Source: Limnoraphis robusta CS-951
GTDB lineage: Bacteria; Cyanobacteriota; Cyanobacteriia; Cyanobacteriales; Microcoleaceae
NCBI RefSeq assembly: GCF_000972705.2
Contig: NZ_LATL02000063.1
Span: 1-18,940 of the forward strand
Reading direction: 5' to 3'
Length of the DNA stretch: 18,940 bases
The translations under genes were made by a program, and so were the position numbers. Each line of letters opens with the position of its first letter. The first letter of the stretch is position 1. Below, piece by piece: positions 8,141 through 14,772 of the stretch. The notes below the pieces were generated by a model. That model was not told where the DNA came from and did no database searches. It worked only from the letters and a program-made list of their open reading frames with translations.

Positions 8141-9196
8141 TTAAACAGAATGAGACTTTTCAATCTCACCTGAACTGCGGAAATTATCGGCGGTTTTCTT
8201 AATGATGCTCGCTGTTGGTACAGCTAAAAGTAAACCCAATACTCCAGCAATTTTCACCCCAGCTAATAGAGAAACAATCACCAAAGCCGGATTAAGCCCT
8301 GTAATGCCACCAATTAATCTAGGGGCGACAACATTCTCATTAATCTGACCGATAATCAAGGCGGTGATTAAGACTTTAACGCCCAGAAACACATTATGCA
8401 GTGCGAGTAATGTACTAATCACTATCAAAGTAAAAGTTCCCCCAAAAGGAATCAAACTCGACAAGCCAATCCCAAACCCAAACAGCAACCAAAAGGGAAT
8501 CTTGAGAATTAAGAAAGCCACCGATAACGCAATGCTAAAAATTAACGCTAAAATGGCTTGCCCGGCATAGTAGCCGCGAAAAGTTTGTTGAACCGTTAAC
8601 TGAATTTGACTATTCCATTCCGAGGGTAGCCAGCTTAAAATACCATTCCAAAGTTTCTCGCCATTCAGAACCAAAAGAAACGTTAATACAACCGTGACAA
8701 TCAGGTTTAAAGCACTATTAATCGTGTTCAGAGTTAAGTCAATAATTTCAGCACTCAGAGACTTAATCGCTCGAGACAATTGACTGGTAATCTGAGTCGT
8801 CAAATCACTAATATCCATTGGTAAATACTGAAGAATCGTTTTTTCATCGAGAGTCTCCAGTTGTTTTCGTCCTTCTTCGATCCAAGCCGGTAAACGATTT
8901 ACAAATTCAATCAGTTGTTGCAGAACCAAAGGACTCAAAACAAACACCAAAATTCCCAACAAAAAAAGAGCCAGCAGCATTACGCCCGTAATCGCAAAAC
9001 CTCGCGGTACTCCTCGCTGCTCTAGAAAAACAATCGGGTATTCTAGCAAAAATGCAATCAAACTTGCTGTTAACACAATGCCCGGAATCGGCTGTAAATA
9101 CTGAAACAATAGTAGTAAAAACCAAGCGTTGAGAAACACAAGCGGAAAAGCTAGGCCAATATAAAACCAGCGAGGCAGTTTTTGAATTGAACTCAT
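8141..9196 (-). CDS. AI-2E family transporter (PerM/TqsA-like permease)
   Basis: This is a 351-residue polytopic inner-membrane protein with the AI-2E family layout. Paired N-terminal helices (about 12-32 and 37-55) and a helix near 68-92 come first. An amphipathic soluble-facing segment (about 95-150, with PAWIEEGRKQLE) follows, and then a cluster of five helices. Family hallmarks are visible: the helix pair around TFRGYYAGQAILALIF, the SSLIPFGGTFT motif, and the C-terminal NENVVAPRLIGGITGLNPALVI segment. Members export small molecules or ions; AI-2 export is shown only for some, and the substrate here cannot be told. It is transcribed divergently from the RRM gene, with about 265 nt between starts. 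The start codon ATG 9196 fits the usual N-terminus. The gene is complete. Confidence 0.9.
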   Translation of the reverse strand: MSSIQKLPRWFYIGLAFPLVFLNAWFLLLLFQYLQPIPGIVLTASLIAFLLEYPIVFLEQRGVPRGFAITGVMLLALFLLGILVFVLSPLVLQQLIEFVNRLPAWIEEGRKQLETLDEKTILQYLPMDISDLTTQITSQLSRAIKSLSAEIIDLTLNTINSALNLIVTVVLTFLLVLNGEKLWNGILSWLPSEWNSQIQLTVQQTFRGYYAGQAILALIFSIALSVAFLILKIPFWLLFGFGIGLSSLIPFGGTFTLIVISTLLALHNVFLGVKVLITALIIGQINENVVAPRLIGGITGLNPALVIVSLLAGVKIAGVLGLLLAVPTASIIKKTADNFRSSGEIEKSHSV

Positions 9197-9360
9197 AGAC
9201 CAGCACAGCCATTGGGGTACTGAACTGATATCTTAATATTTCTTCTACCCCTTTGACTTCAAATTTCGCTTGTACAAACGCATTCACTTGGAAATTGCCG
9301 ATCACCCATCTCCGAACTCCCCGTGTTACAATAGCCTTCGAGATTAGGTTTGGGTTATCA

Positions 9361-9379
9361 TTTTTACTTTCAGTAAAAA
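9361..9379 (+). promoter_or_regulatory. Perfect hairpin in the leader of the RRM gene
   Basis: TTTTTACT (9361-9368) and AGTAAAAA (9372-9379) form an 8-bp perfect stem with loop TTC, about 84 nt before the RRM start codon. Cold-induced cyanobacterial rbp genes are known to be controlled through their 5' leaders. Whether this element is in the transcript, acts as a protein site, or ends upstream transcription is not known. Confidence 0.4.
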
Positions 9380-9462
9380 AATATTGTTCTGTTTGATCAG
9401 ACAGAGCCGACCCGCCCCAATCTCCCTATGTTCTCAATCCAATGTATCTTTGGAGATCCCCT

Positions 9463-9750
9463 ATGTCCCTTTATGTCGGTAATCTCGCTTATGAGGTTAC
9501 AGAAGATGAATTAAAATCGGTGTTTCGTGAATATGGCTCTGTCGGGCGAGTCAGTATCCCTACTGACCGCGAAACGGGTCGGGCGCGGGGCTTTGCCTTT
9601 GTGGAAATGGGATCAGACTCTGAAGAAGATGCCGCTATCGAAGCCCTAGACGGGGCTGAATGGATGGGCCGCAACCTAAAGGTGAATAAAGCAAGACCTC
9701 GGGAACAGAAAGACTCTTTTGGAGGAAATCGCCGACGAGATCGCTACTAA
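9463..9750 (+). CDS. rbp: Cyanobacterial RRM-type RNA-binding protein (Rbp)
   Basis: This 95-residue protein has a single RNA recognition motif. RNP2 is LYVGNL (3-8) and RNP1 is RGFAFVEM (about 42-49), with the usual beta-alpha-beta spacing and EALDGAEWMGR between alpha-2 and beta-4. The short basic tail (RRRDRY) lacks the long glycine-rich domain of some cold-inducible Rbp proteins, so this is the short-tail type. Members bind single-stranded RNA, and several are induced by cold. ATG 9463 is chosen because GGAG lies 7 nt upstream and the protein then begins MSLYVGNL, as in homologues; an ORF extension to 9442 adds seven unlikely residues. It stands alone, divergent from the permease gene. 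Confidence 0.93.
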   Translation: MSLYVGNLAYEVTEDELKSVFREYGSVGRVSIPTDRETGRARGFAFVEMGSDSEEDAAIEALDGAEWMGRNLKVNKARPREQKDSFGGNRRRDRY

Positions 9751-9765
9751 AATGATTGTTGATCT

Positions 9766-9783
9766 TTGAAATTCAGATTTCAA
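9766..9783 (+). terminator. Possible hairpin 3' of the RRM gene
   Basis: TTGAAAT (9766-9772) and ATTTCAA (9777-9783) pair perfectly around a 4-nt loop 15 nt after the stop codon. The run that follows is CCCCATTT, so the U-tract is poor. A second weak option is CCCCGTT near 9812 with AACGGGG near 9860, followed by a T-rich stretch. Either could contribute to 3'-end formation. Confidence 0.3.
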
Positions 9784-9980
9784 CCCCATTTGTCAGTTCA
9801 ACTGATTTCCCCGTTGCAGACTCCCGTAATCATCTTTGATTGAGCGGCTGAGAAAAACGAAACGGGGTTTATATTTTTCCGGTTTTCAAGATGTACACAA
9901 CAGCCTATAGTAGAGCTAAGACTTAATTGACAGTTTCAGGTACAACAAGGTACTCTAGGTGCGTTAATAACCACAATTAG

Positions 9981-10222
9981 ATGACCAAGTACCTGAAGCC
10001 GCGAAGACAAGCCGCTAAATATTTGGGGGTAAATGTTAGGATTAGGCGTTTAGGGGGAAACAAGGCTATGATCGCGCCCCCTCAAAACCCCCAGATCGAC
10101 AGCGTAGATACGACCTTAGAAATTGTGAGTTGATTGTTCTCAACCAAAAAGAACTTTCACCACAGTCAGAAATAGTCGAAGACATTCGAGCAATACCAAA
10201 AACGGATAGAATAAGGATTTAA
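9981..10222 (+). pseudogene. Decayed IS607-type serine recombinase (tnpA remnant)
   Basis: From ATG 9981 the frame reads MTKYLKPRRQAAKYLGVNVR, which resembles the MerR-like HTH start of IS607-family TnpA. It continues for only 50 codons to a TGA at 10131. After a -1 shift, the frame from 10130 reads LIVLNQKELSPQSEIVEDI, which resembles the C-terminal part of the same recombinase family. The catalytic serine domain between them is missing. This is therefore an internally deleted, frameshifted and inactive gene. The assignment rests on motif memory for short segments. Confidence 0.55.
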
Positions 10223-10358
10223 CGGATGAACTTGACTGCGAGTAGCCTAGATTTATGCTGTCCTACAGATAACTTAATCCGAACTTTCGCCGCCAAGTCG
10301 AGTATAAATCCTCGTGGTACGGTTCAATCGTAGTTTTTGCGCTATAGATTCTATCCGT
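10202..10358. repeat. Imperfect inverted repeat inside the IS607 remnant
   Basis: ACGGATAGAAT (10202-10212) is the exact reverse complement of ATTCTATCCGT (10348-10358). Just inside, AGGATTTA (10214-10221) pairs with TAAATCCT (10305-10312). The sequence between them matches no recognised protein. The right copy is within the TnpB-derived RFYPSTK coding remnant, so the left copy may reflect a local inversion. Confidence 0.4.
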
Positions 10359-10516
10359 CAACTAAAACCTGTTCAAGTTGCGGTCACGTTCAAGAAATAG
10401 CACTGAAAGAACGAGTTTTCAATTGTAAGAATTGCGGTGTAAGCATTGACCGTGATTTGAATGCGAGCCTGAATTTAGAATTGATGCCGGAGGCTATTCG
10501 GTTTAAGCCTGTCTGA
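10346..10516 (+). pseudogene. C-terminal remnant of TnpB (zinc finger and RuvC-III)
   Basis: The frame reads RFYPSTKTCSSCGHV, then FNCKNCGVSIDRDLNASLNL, and stops at 10514. This is the TnpB C-terminus: a CxxC...CxxC zinc ribbon followed by the DRDxNAS RuvC-III motif. Everything upstream, including the RuvC-I and -II motifs, is missing, and a stop lies in frame at 10331. Its sequence differs from the intact TnpB nearby, which fits its being the second gene of the IS607-type element started by the tnpA remnant at 9981. Confidence 0.75.
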
Positions 10517-10600
10517 CCGGGTGCTGCCGACAGTCCGGGGTGATGCAGCGCAAAGTCCGATCTCGGCGGTTTCCGTCGAGAAGGAACTTTGCAAGACAGG
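10507..10600 (+). ncRNA. Putative omega-RNA scaffold of the IS607-type TnpB
   Basis: The 3' end of the tnpB remnant and the following 85 nt fold into nested helices. The outer stem is CCTGTCT (10508-10514) with AGACAGG (10594-10600). A long inner hairpin has GCAAAGT (10550-10556) with ACTTTGC (10586-10592), topped by TCTCGGCGG (10561-10569) and CCGTCGAGA (10573-10581) around a TTT loop, with one G-U pair. GCTGC (523-527 within 10500) can pair with GCAGC (10545-10549). TnpB guide RNAs are known to overlap the 3' end of tnpB and extend into the element end, so position and fold agree. Expression and function are not shown. Confidence 0.5.
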
Positions 10601-10610
10601 AACGAAGTAT

Positions 10611-10632
10611 TAATACGTTTTGTAGCGTATTA
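10611..10632 (+). other. AT-rich hairpin after the IS607 RNA-like fold
   Basis: TAATACG (10611-10617) pairs perfectly with CGTATTA (10626-10632) around an 8-nt loop containing TTTT. It lies directly downstream of the structured block ending at 10600. It may mark the decayed element's right end or act as a transcript end, but no target-site boundary can be read. Confidence 0.35.
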
Positions 10633-10808
10633 TGTCAGTTTTCGATAGCAGCTAAACATTCCTGACCTTTCAAAGTGATTGAAACTCCCGGCGATGAAAC
10701 GCTTCAGTTCAATGATGATTAATCATAACTGTCTGTTTCCCGCCTTGATCAGCAAAGACTTCACAGTGAGTCAATAAAGCACAAGCTGAAAGTATGCTCA
10801 AGCCTTAG

Positions 10809-10839
10809 CAGGACAGGGAACGCATTCTGTCCTGTTTTT
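10809..10839 (+). terminator. Rho-independent-type terminator
   Basis: CAGGACAG (10809-10816) and CTGTCCTG (10827-10834) form an 8-bp perfect stem with a 10-nt loop, immediately followed by TTTTT (10835-10839). This is the clearest intrinsic-terminator shape in the window. The gene it served is not obvious: the nearest upstream plus-strand coding remnant ends at 10516. It may terminate a transcript of the decayed element, or have belonged to a gene interrupted by the insertions. Sequence between 10633 and 10808 shows no recognisable gene. Confidence 0.65.
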
Positions 10840-10887
10840 GTTCGTTACCAAGAGAAGCAGGTTTAGAGCAAGGTCGTTCACGACGGA

Positions 10888-10906
10888 TTATTGTATGCTA
10901 CAATAA
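10888..10906 (+). other. Left-end subterminal hairpin of the IS200/IS605 element
   Basis: TTATTGTA (10888-10895) and TACAATAA (10899-10906) form a perfect 8-bp stem with loop TGC, 18 nt before the tnpB start codon. IS200/IS605 ends carry such imperfect-palindrome hairpins, which TnpA recognises as single-stranded DNA. Confidence 0.55.
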
Positions 10907-10923
10907 CTTATCGTGGAGCGACA

Positions 10924-12153
10924 ATGATAAACATGATTGTCTATGAAATGAAGCTACAAGGAACTGTTGCCCAGTACAAAAAGTTAGATGAAGCTATTCG
11001 TACTGGTCGTTTCGTTCGCAATAGCATCATTAAAGCATGGATAGACGGTCAAATCAAAAGTCGTAACGATGCCTATCGCTACTGCAAACTGCTGTCAGAC
11101 AATCCTAGTTTTCCTTGGGTGAACAAACTCAATTCTATGGCTCGACAAGCACAGGCGGAAAGAGCATGGGCATCCATTGAACGATTTTATCAAAAATGTC
11201 GGCAAAAAATACCGGGGAAAAAAGGATTTCCAAAGTTTAAAAAATATCAAGTCAGAGCATCTGTTGAATACAAAACATCGGGATGGAAACTTTCAGAGGA
11301 TAGAGGCTATTTAACGTTTTCTGATAAGTTTCAAGCAGGGACATTTAAGCTTTGGGTAAGTCGAGATTTACACTTCTATCAACTCAAACAAATTAAACGG
11401 GTTAGGGTGATTAGAAGACACGATGGGTACTATGCTCAATTTTTGATCGACCACACCAGAGAGGAAAACAAAGAACTCAGTAACAAACAAACAGGTTTGG
11501 ATGTCGGTTTAAACCATTTCTACACCGATTCTTTTGGCTCACAGGTAGAGAATCCCCGTTTTCTAAGAAAAGATGAGCGACGAATTAAAAAGCTGCAACG
11601 TCGCTTATCTCGAACAAAAAAGGGAAGTCAAAACCGTAAAAAAGCCAGAAATCGTTTAGGTAGAAAATATCTTAAGGTTTCACGCAGGCGTAATGATTGG
11701 GTTTGTAAATTAGCCCAACAGGTCATACAGTCTAACGACTTGGTAGCAATAGAAAACCTACGGATACGCAATCTGGTTAAAAACCATCATTTAGCCAAGT
11801 CAATTAATGATGCTGGTTGGTACAGATTTAGAGAATGGCTGGAGTATTTTGGGAGAATTTATGGGGTGACGGTGATTGCTGTTGAACCCGCATATACTTC
11901 TCAAAATTGCTCAAATTGCGGTGAAAAGGTTGTCAAAACTCTCAGCACCCGGACTCATATATGTCCTCACTGCGGGTATGTAGCAGACCGGGATGAAAAC
12001 GCCGCCAAAAATATTCTGAAATCTGCACTCAAACAGTTATCAAATACCGTCGGGCAGATGGAAATCAACGCCTTTGGAGAGACTGACCTCTGCTTAAGTG
12101 GGGAAACCCAGTTGAGTAAGTCAACTCATAGAAAGAGGAAACCCAAACAGTGA
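10924..12153 (+). CDS. tnpB: RNA-guided endonuclease TnpB (IS200/IS605 family)
   Basis: This is a 409-residue TnpB with all parts visible. An N-terminal helix-rich OrfB region comes first, then RuvC-I GLDVGLNHF (D193), RuvC-II VAIENLRIRNL (E277), a zinc ribbon (C329, C332, C347, C350), and RuvC-III with DRDENAAKNIL (D355/D357). The basic stretch at about 214-256 fits nucleic-acid binding. TnpB proteins are nucleases guided by an RNA made from the element's 3' end; they cut empty donor sites and so help the element persist. ATG 10924 is chosen because GGAG lies 5 nt upstream and an earlier TTG (10891) falls within the left-end hairpin. The gene has no frameshift and keeps its catalytic residues, so it may be active. 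It differs from the remnant TnpB at 10346. Confidence 0.93.
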   Translation: MINMIVYEMKLQGTVAQYKKLDEAIRTGRFVRNSIIKAWIDGQIKSRNDAYRYCKLLSDNPSFPWVNKLNSMARQAQAERAWASIERFYQKCRQKIPGKKGFPKFKKYQVRASVEYKTSGWKLSEDRGYLTFSDKFQAGTFKLWVSRDLHFYQLKQIKRVRVIRRHDGYYAQFLIDHTREENKELSNKQTGLDVGLNHFYTDSFGSQVENPRFLRKDERRIKKLQRRLSRTKKGSQNRKKARNRLGRKYLKVSRRRNDWVCKLAQQVIQSNDLVAIENLRIRNLVKNHHLAKSINDAGWYRFREWLEYFGRIYGVTVIAVEPAYTSQNCSNCGEKVVKTLSTRTHICPHCGYVADRDENAAKNILKSALKQLSNTVGQMEINAFGETDLCLSGETQLSKSTHRKRKPKQ

Positions 12154-12192
12154 TGTTTGGAATCTCCGTCGTTTACGGCGGAGAGGATGTCA
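12081..12192 (+). ncRNA. Putative TnpB omega-RNA (reRNA) 3' scaffold
   Basis: The last codons of tnpB and the element's right end contain a series of stems. CCTCT (12087-12091) pairs with AGAGG (12134-12138) and encloses TGGG-GAAA-CCCA (12099-12110) with a GNRA-type loop. The overlapping alternative AGTTGA/TCAACT (12110-12115/12121-12126) is inside the same stem. CCAAAC/GTTTGG follows (12143-12148/12155-12160), and then CTCCGTCG/CGGCGGAG (12164-12171/12176-12183). In known TnpB systems the guide is the host sequence directly after the right end, here from about 12193. The 5' limit is not defined by sequence. Confidence 0.55.
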
Positions 12193-12283
12193 AATTGGGA
12201 ATTCTAGCTCATTCCAGAATATTGGTATCCGTTAAAATATCATCAGTCCAAATCAGTGTGGATTGTGGGAGGCTTCAAATTCA

Positions 12284-13897
12284 ATGCAAGTTTTATTAAT
12301 TTATCCTGTATTTCCAAAAACCTTTTGGTCTTATGACAAAATTCTGGAATTAGTCAATCGCAAGGTTTTATTACCGCCCCTGGGATTAATTACCGTCGCT
12401 GCAATTTTACCGCAAGATTGGCATTTTACGCTGGTTGATCGCAATGTTCGAGAAGTCACCGAATCTGAATGGGAAAGCGCTGATTTAGTGATCATCTCAG
12501 CGATGATTGTTCAAAAAAGTGATTTAATTCATCAAGTTAAAATCGCCAAACAACGCGGTAAATTAGTCGCAGTTGGTGGGCCTTATCCCACATCTGTTCC
12601 CCAAGATGCCCTAGACGCTGGGGCAGATTTTCTGATTTTAGACGAAGGAGAAATCACCCTAACTCTATTTTTAGACGCATTAAAACGGGGCGAAACTTCG
12701 GGAGTCTTTCGGACAACCGAAAAACCCGATATTACCTTCACACCCATTCCTCGCTATGATTTATTACAACTGAATGCTTATGATTCGATGTCGGTTCAAT
12801 TTTCGCGTGGATGCCCTTTTCAATGCGAGTTTTGTGATATTATTACCCTCTACGGTCGTAAACCTCGCACCAAAAAACCCAGCCAACTTTTAAAAGAATT
12901 AGATGTTCTCTACGACTTGGGTTGGCGTCGGGGAATCTTCATGGTCGATGACAATTTTATCGGCAATAAACGCAACGTTAAACTCCTGTTAAAAGACCTG
13001 CAAGTTTGGCAAGCTGAACATCAATATCCTTTTCGCTTTAACACCGAAGCCTCTATCGATTTAGCCGCAGACCCCGAATTAATGGATTTGATGGTCAAAT
13101 GTAACTTTGATGCGGTTTTTCTGGGCATTGAAACCCCCGACGAAGACAGCCTAAAACTCACTAAAAAATTCCAAAATACTCGCAATTCTCTCAGCGATTC
13201 TATTGATAAAATTATGCGGGTGGGATTGCGACCAATGGCGGGATTTATTATTGGGTTTGATGGTGAGAAAACAGGAGCAGGTACACGGATTATTCAGTTT
13301 GTCGAAGATGCTGCCATTCCTACTGCCATGTTTGGGATGTTACAAGCCTTACCCAATACGGGCTTATGGAATCGTTTAGAAACCGAAAATCGTTTACTGA
13401 TAGACTCCAAACAAGATATCAATCAAACCACATTAATCAACTTTATTCCGACTCGCCCTATCGAAGAACTCGCTCAAGAATTTATTGCCACTTTTTGGAC
13501 ACTCTACGAACCCGGACGTTACCTAGATCGCGTTTATCGCTGCTTCTTAAAACTCGCTCCCTCTCCCTGTAAAGCCCCCTTTAAACAGCCCGAATTAGCC
13601 GATTTAAAAGCGATCGCCATTGTCTTTTGGCGGCAAGGCTTTAAACGTCATACTCGCTGGAAATTCTGGCATCATTTATTCGGCATTCTCAAACACAATC
13701 CCGGGGTCTGGGAACATTATCTCACCCTTTGCGCCCATAACGAACATTTCCTAGAATATCGTCAAGCCGTTCGAGATGAAATCGAAGCCCAGTTAGCTGA
13801 ATTCATCGCCCAACGAACCGCTAAACAGCCGGCTAATTTGGCAGAAACAAAGGCGGCTCTCTCCCCAGAGGAAAAAACCTTAATGCAACAATACTAA
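12284..13897 (+). CDS. B12-binding radical SAM protein (DUF4070 type)
   Basis: This 537-residue enzyme has an N-terminal cobalamin-binding Rossmann-like domain (about 1-140, with MQVLLIYPVFPKTFW and VGGPYPTSVP). A radical SAM core follows with the [4Fe-4S] motif RGCPFQCEFCDI (C177, C181, C184) and VDDNFIGNK, and then a C-terminal DUF4070-like region. B12-dependent radical SAM enzymes typically methylate or rearrange unactivated carbons. The layout resembles the family that includes the hopanoid 2-methylase HpnP, but the motifs are not close enough to assign that substrate. ATG 12284 is chosen because GGGAGG lies 11 nt upstream and homologues begin with this MxVLLIYP stretch; a TTG at 12263 would add seven residues. 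The gene lies just after the tnpB element and is complete. Confidence 0.9.
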   Translation: MQVLLIYPVFPKTFWSYDKILELVNRKVLLPPLGLITVAAILPQDWHFTLVDRNVREVTESEWESADLVIISAMIVQKSDLIHQVKIAKQRGKLVAVGGPYPTSVPQDALDAGADFLILDEGEITLTLFLDALKRGETSGVFRTTEKPDITFTPIPRYDLLQLNAYDSMSVQFSRGCPFQCEFCDIITLYGRKPRTKKPSQLLKELDVLYDLGWRRGIFMVDDNFIGNKRNVKLLLKDLQVWQAEHQYPFRFNTEASIDLAADPELMDLMVKCNFDAVFLGIETPDEDSLKLTKKFQNTRNSLSDSIDKIMRVGLRPMAGFIIGFDGEKTGAGTRIIQFVEDAAIPTAMFGMLQALPNTGLWNRLETENRLLIDSKQDINQTTLINFIPTRPIEELAQEFIATFWTLYEPGRYLDRVYRCFLKLAPSPCKAPFKQPELADLKAIAIVFWRQGFKRHTRWKFWHHLFGILKHNPGVWEHYLTLCAHNEHFLEYRQAVRDEIEAQLAEFIAQRTAKQPANLAETKAALSPEEKTLMQQY

Positions 13898-13900
13898 TCC

Positions 13901-13934
13901 CCAAAATCGAATAGCGATTTTCGATCAATTTTGG
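13901..13934 (+). terminator. Hairpin after the radical SAM gene
   Basis: CCAAAA (13901-13906) pairs with TTTTGG (13929-13934), and the inner TCGAA/TTCGA pair as well, giving a bulged stem that starts 4 nt after the stop codon. The following sequence CGTCTGTTTCC is only mildly T-rich. It may act as a terminator or 3' stabiliser. Confidence 0.4.
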
Positions 13935-13954
13935 CGTCTGTTTCCTGAAAAAAT

Positions 13955-14041
13955 AGCCCAACTTATGCCAGAGTAGAACCCAAAAAAAAGATTTATTATT
14001 CAGGGTGTAGATTCTGGTTTTAGAGTCTGGCATAATGGGCT
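13955..14041. repeat. Long inverted repeat upstream of ccmP
   Basis: The left arm is AGCCCA-AC-TTATGCCAGA (13955-13972) and the right arm is TCTGGCATAA-TGGGCT (14026-14041). They are complementary over 16 bp, interrupted only by a 2-nt bulge, around a 53-nt loop. The right arm covers a potential ATG at 14035 and ends 14 nt before the Shine-Dalgarno sequence used by ccmP. It could be an attenuator-like structure or a small repeat-derived insertion. Confidence 0.55.
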
Positions 14042-14067
14042 TATCGTCATCAACGGAGAGTTCAGTC

Positions 14068-14709
14068 TTGGGTGTAGAATTACGCAGTTATGTCTATCTA
14101 GACAACCTACAATCTCAGCACGCCGCCTATATCGGAACAGTGGCACTTGGATTTTTGCCCCTACCAGGCGATGCTTCTTTATGGATTGAAATTTCACCTG
14201 GAATTGAAATCAACCGAATTACCGATGTCGCACTCAAATCAACCTCCGTTCGTCCGGGTGTTTTATTCGTTGAACGCCTCTATGGACTATTAGAAATTCA
14301 TTCAAATCGTCAGGGTGATACTGTTACCGCAGGTCGAGCTATTTTAGAGGCTTTAGGTGTCCAAGAAAGCGATCGCCTCAAACCGCGAGTAATCTCCAGT
14401 CAAATTATTCGTAATATCGATCCCCATCAAGCCCAATTAATCAACCGAAATCGTCGCGGACAGCTATTGCTTTCCGGTCAAACTTTGTACGTTCTCGAAG
14501 TCGAACCCGCCGCCTATGCCGCTCTAGCCGCCAACGAAGCCGAAAAAGCTGCTTTAATTAATATCCTACAAGTTCAAGCCGTCGGGAGTTTTGGACGACT
14601 CTATCTCGGCGGTGAAGAACAAGATATCCTCGCAGGTTCTAAAGCCGCTTTAAGTGCCTTAGAAAAGATTTCCGGCCGTGAGCGTGTTAACCTGAAAACG
14701 GATGAATAA
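14068..14709 (+). CDS. ccmP: Carboxysome shell protein CcmP (tandem BMC domain)
   Basis: This 213-residue protein closely matches cyanobacterial CcmP, a double-BMC (BMC-T/D type) shell protein. Its trimers stack to form a gated pore in the beta-carboxysome shell, thought to pass larger metabolites such as 3-phosphoglycerate. Recognised segments include [47 protein letters not shown] and [18 protein letters not shown]. The start is taken as TTG 14068: GGAGAG lies 7 nt upstream, the product then begins [12 protein letters not shown] as in the family, and the length matches. An upstream in-frame ATG (14035) lacks an RBS and is inside an inverted repeat. No other ccm gene is in the window, consistent with ccmP often standing apart from the main ccm cluster. 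Confidence 0.93.
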   Translation: MGVELRSYVYLDNLQSQHAAYIGTVALGFLPLPGDASLWIEISPGIEINRITDVALKSTSVRPGVLFVERLYGLLEIHSNRQGDTVTAGRAILEALGVQESDRLKPRVISSQIIRNIDPHQAQLINRNRRGQLLLSGQTLYVLEVEPAAYAALAANEAEKAALINILQVQAVGSFGRLYLGGEEQDILAGSKAALSALEKISGRERVNLKTDE

Positions 14710-14772
14710 ACCCTTTGAATAAACCCTTTTAAATACGGATCAATTTCGAGTCAATGTTAATCTTTTTTATGT

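Larger units (their letters stand above)
10880..12192 (+). mobile_element. IS200/IS605-family tnpB-only element (IS1341-like)
   Basis: The element contains an intact tnpB and no Y1 transposase tnpA, so it would depend on a TnpA acting in trans. A left subterminal hairpin sits at 10888-10906 and a right-end hairpin at 12164-12183, followed by GGATGTCAA, a right-end form I recall from cyanobacterial IS200/IS605 copies. This family makes no terminal inverted repeats or target duplications, so exact ends cannot be read; 10880 is approximate and 12192 is the best guess. Confidence 0.6.

Noticed and set aside
8907..9305. 132-codon minus-strand frame overlapping the permease start
   Set aside because: It is a shifted-frame shadow of the AI-2E permease N-terminus with no motif of its own.
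13366..13572. Plus-strand frame of 68 codons within the radical SAM gene
   Set aside because: It lies wholly inside a well-supported gene in another frame and has a low-complexity Arg/Ser composition.
12284..13897. Assignment as hopanoid C-2 methylase HpnP
   Set aside because: Domain order matches, but this region lacks other hopanoid genes and the sequence does not clearly match HpnP beyond the shared B12/radical SAM motifs.
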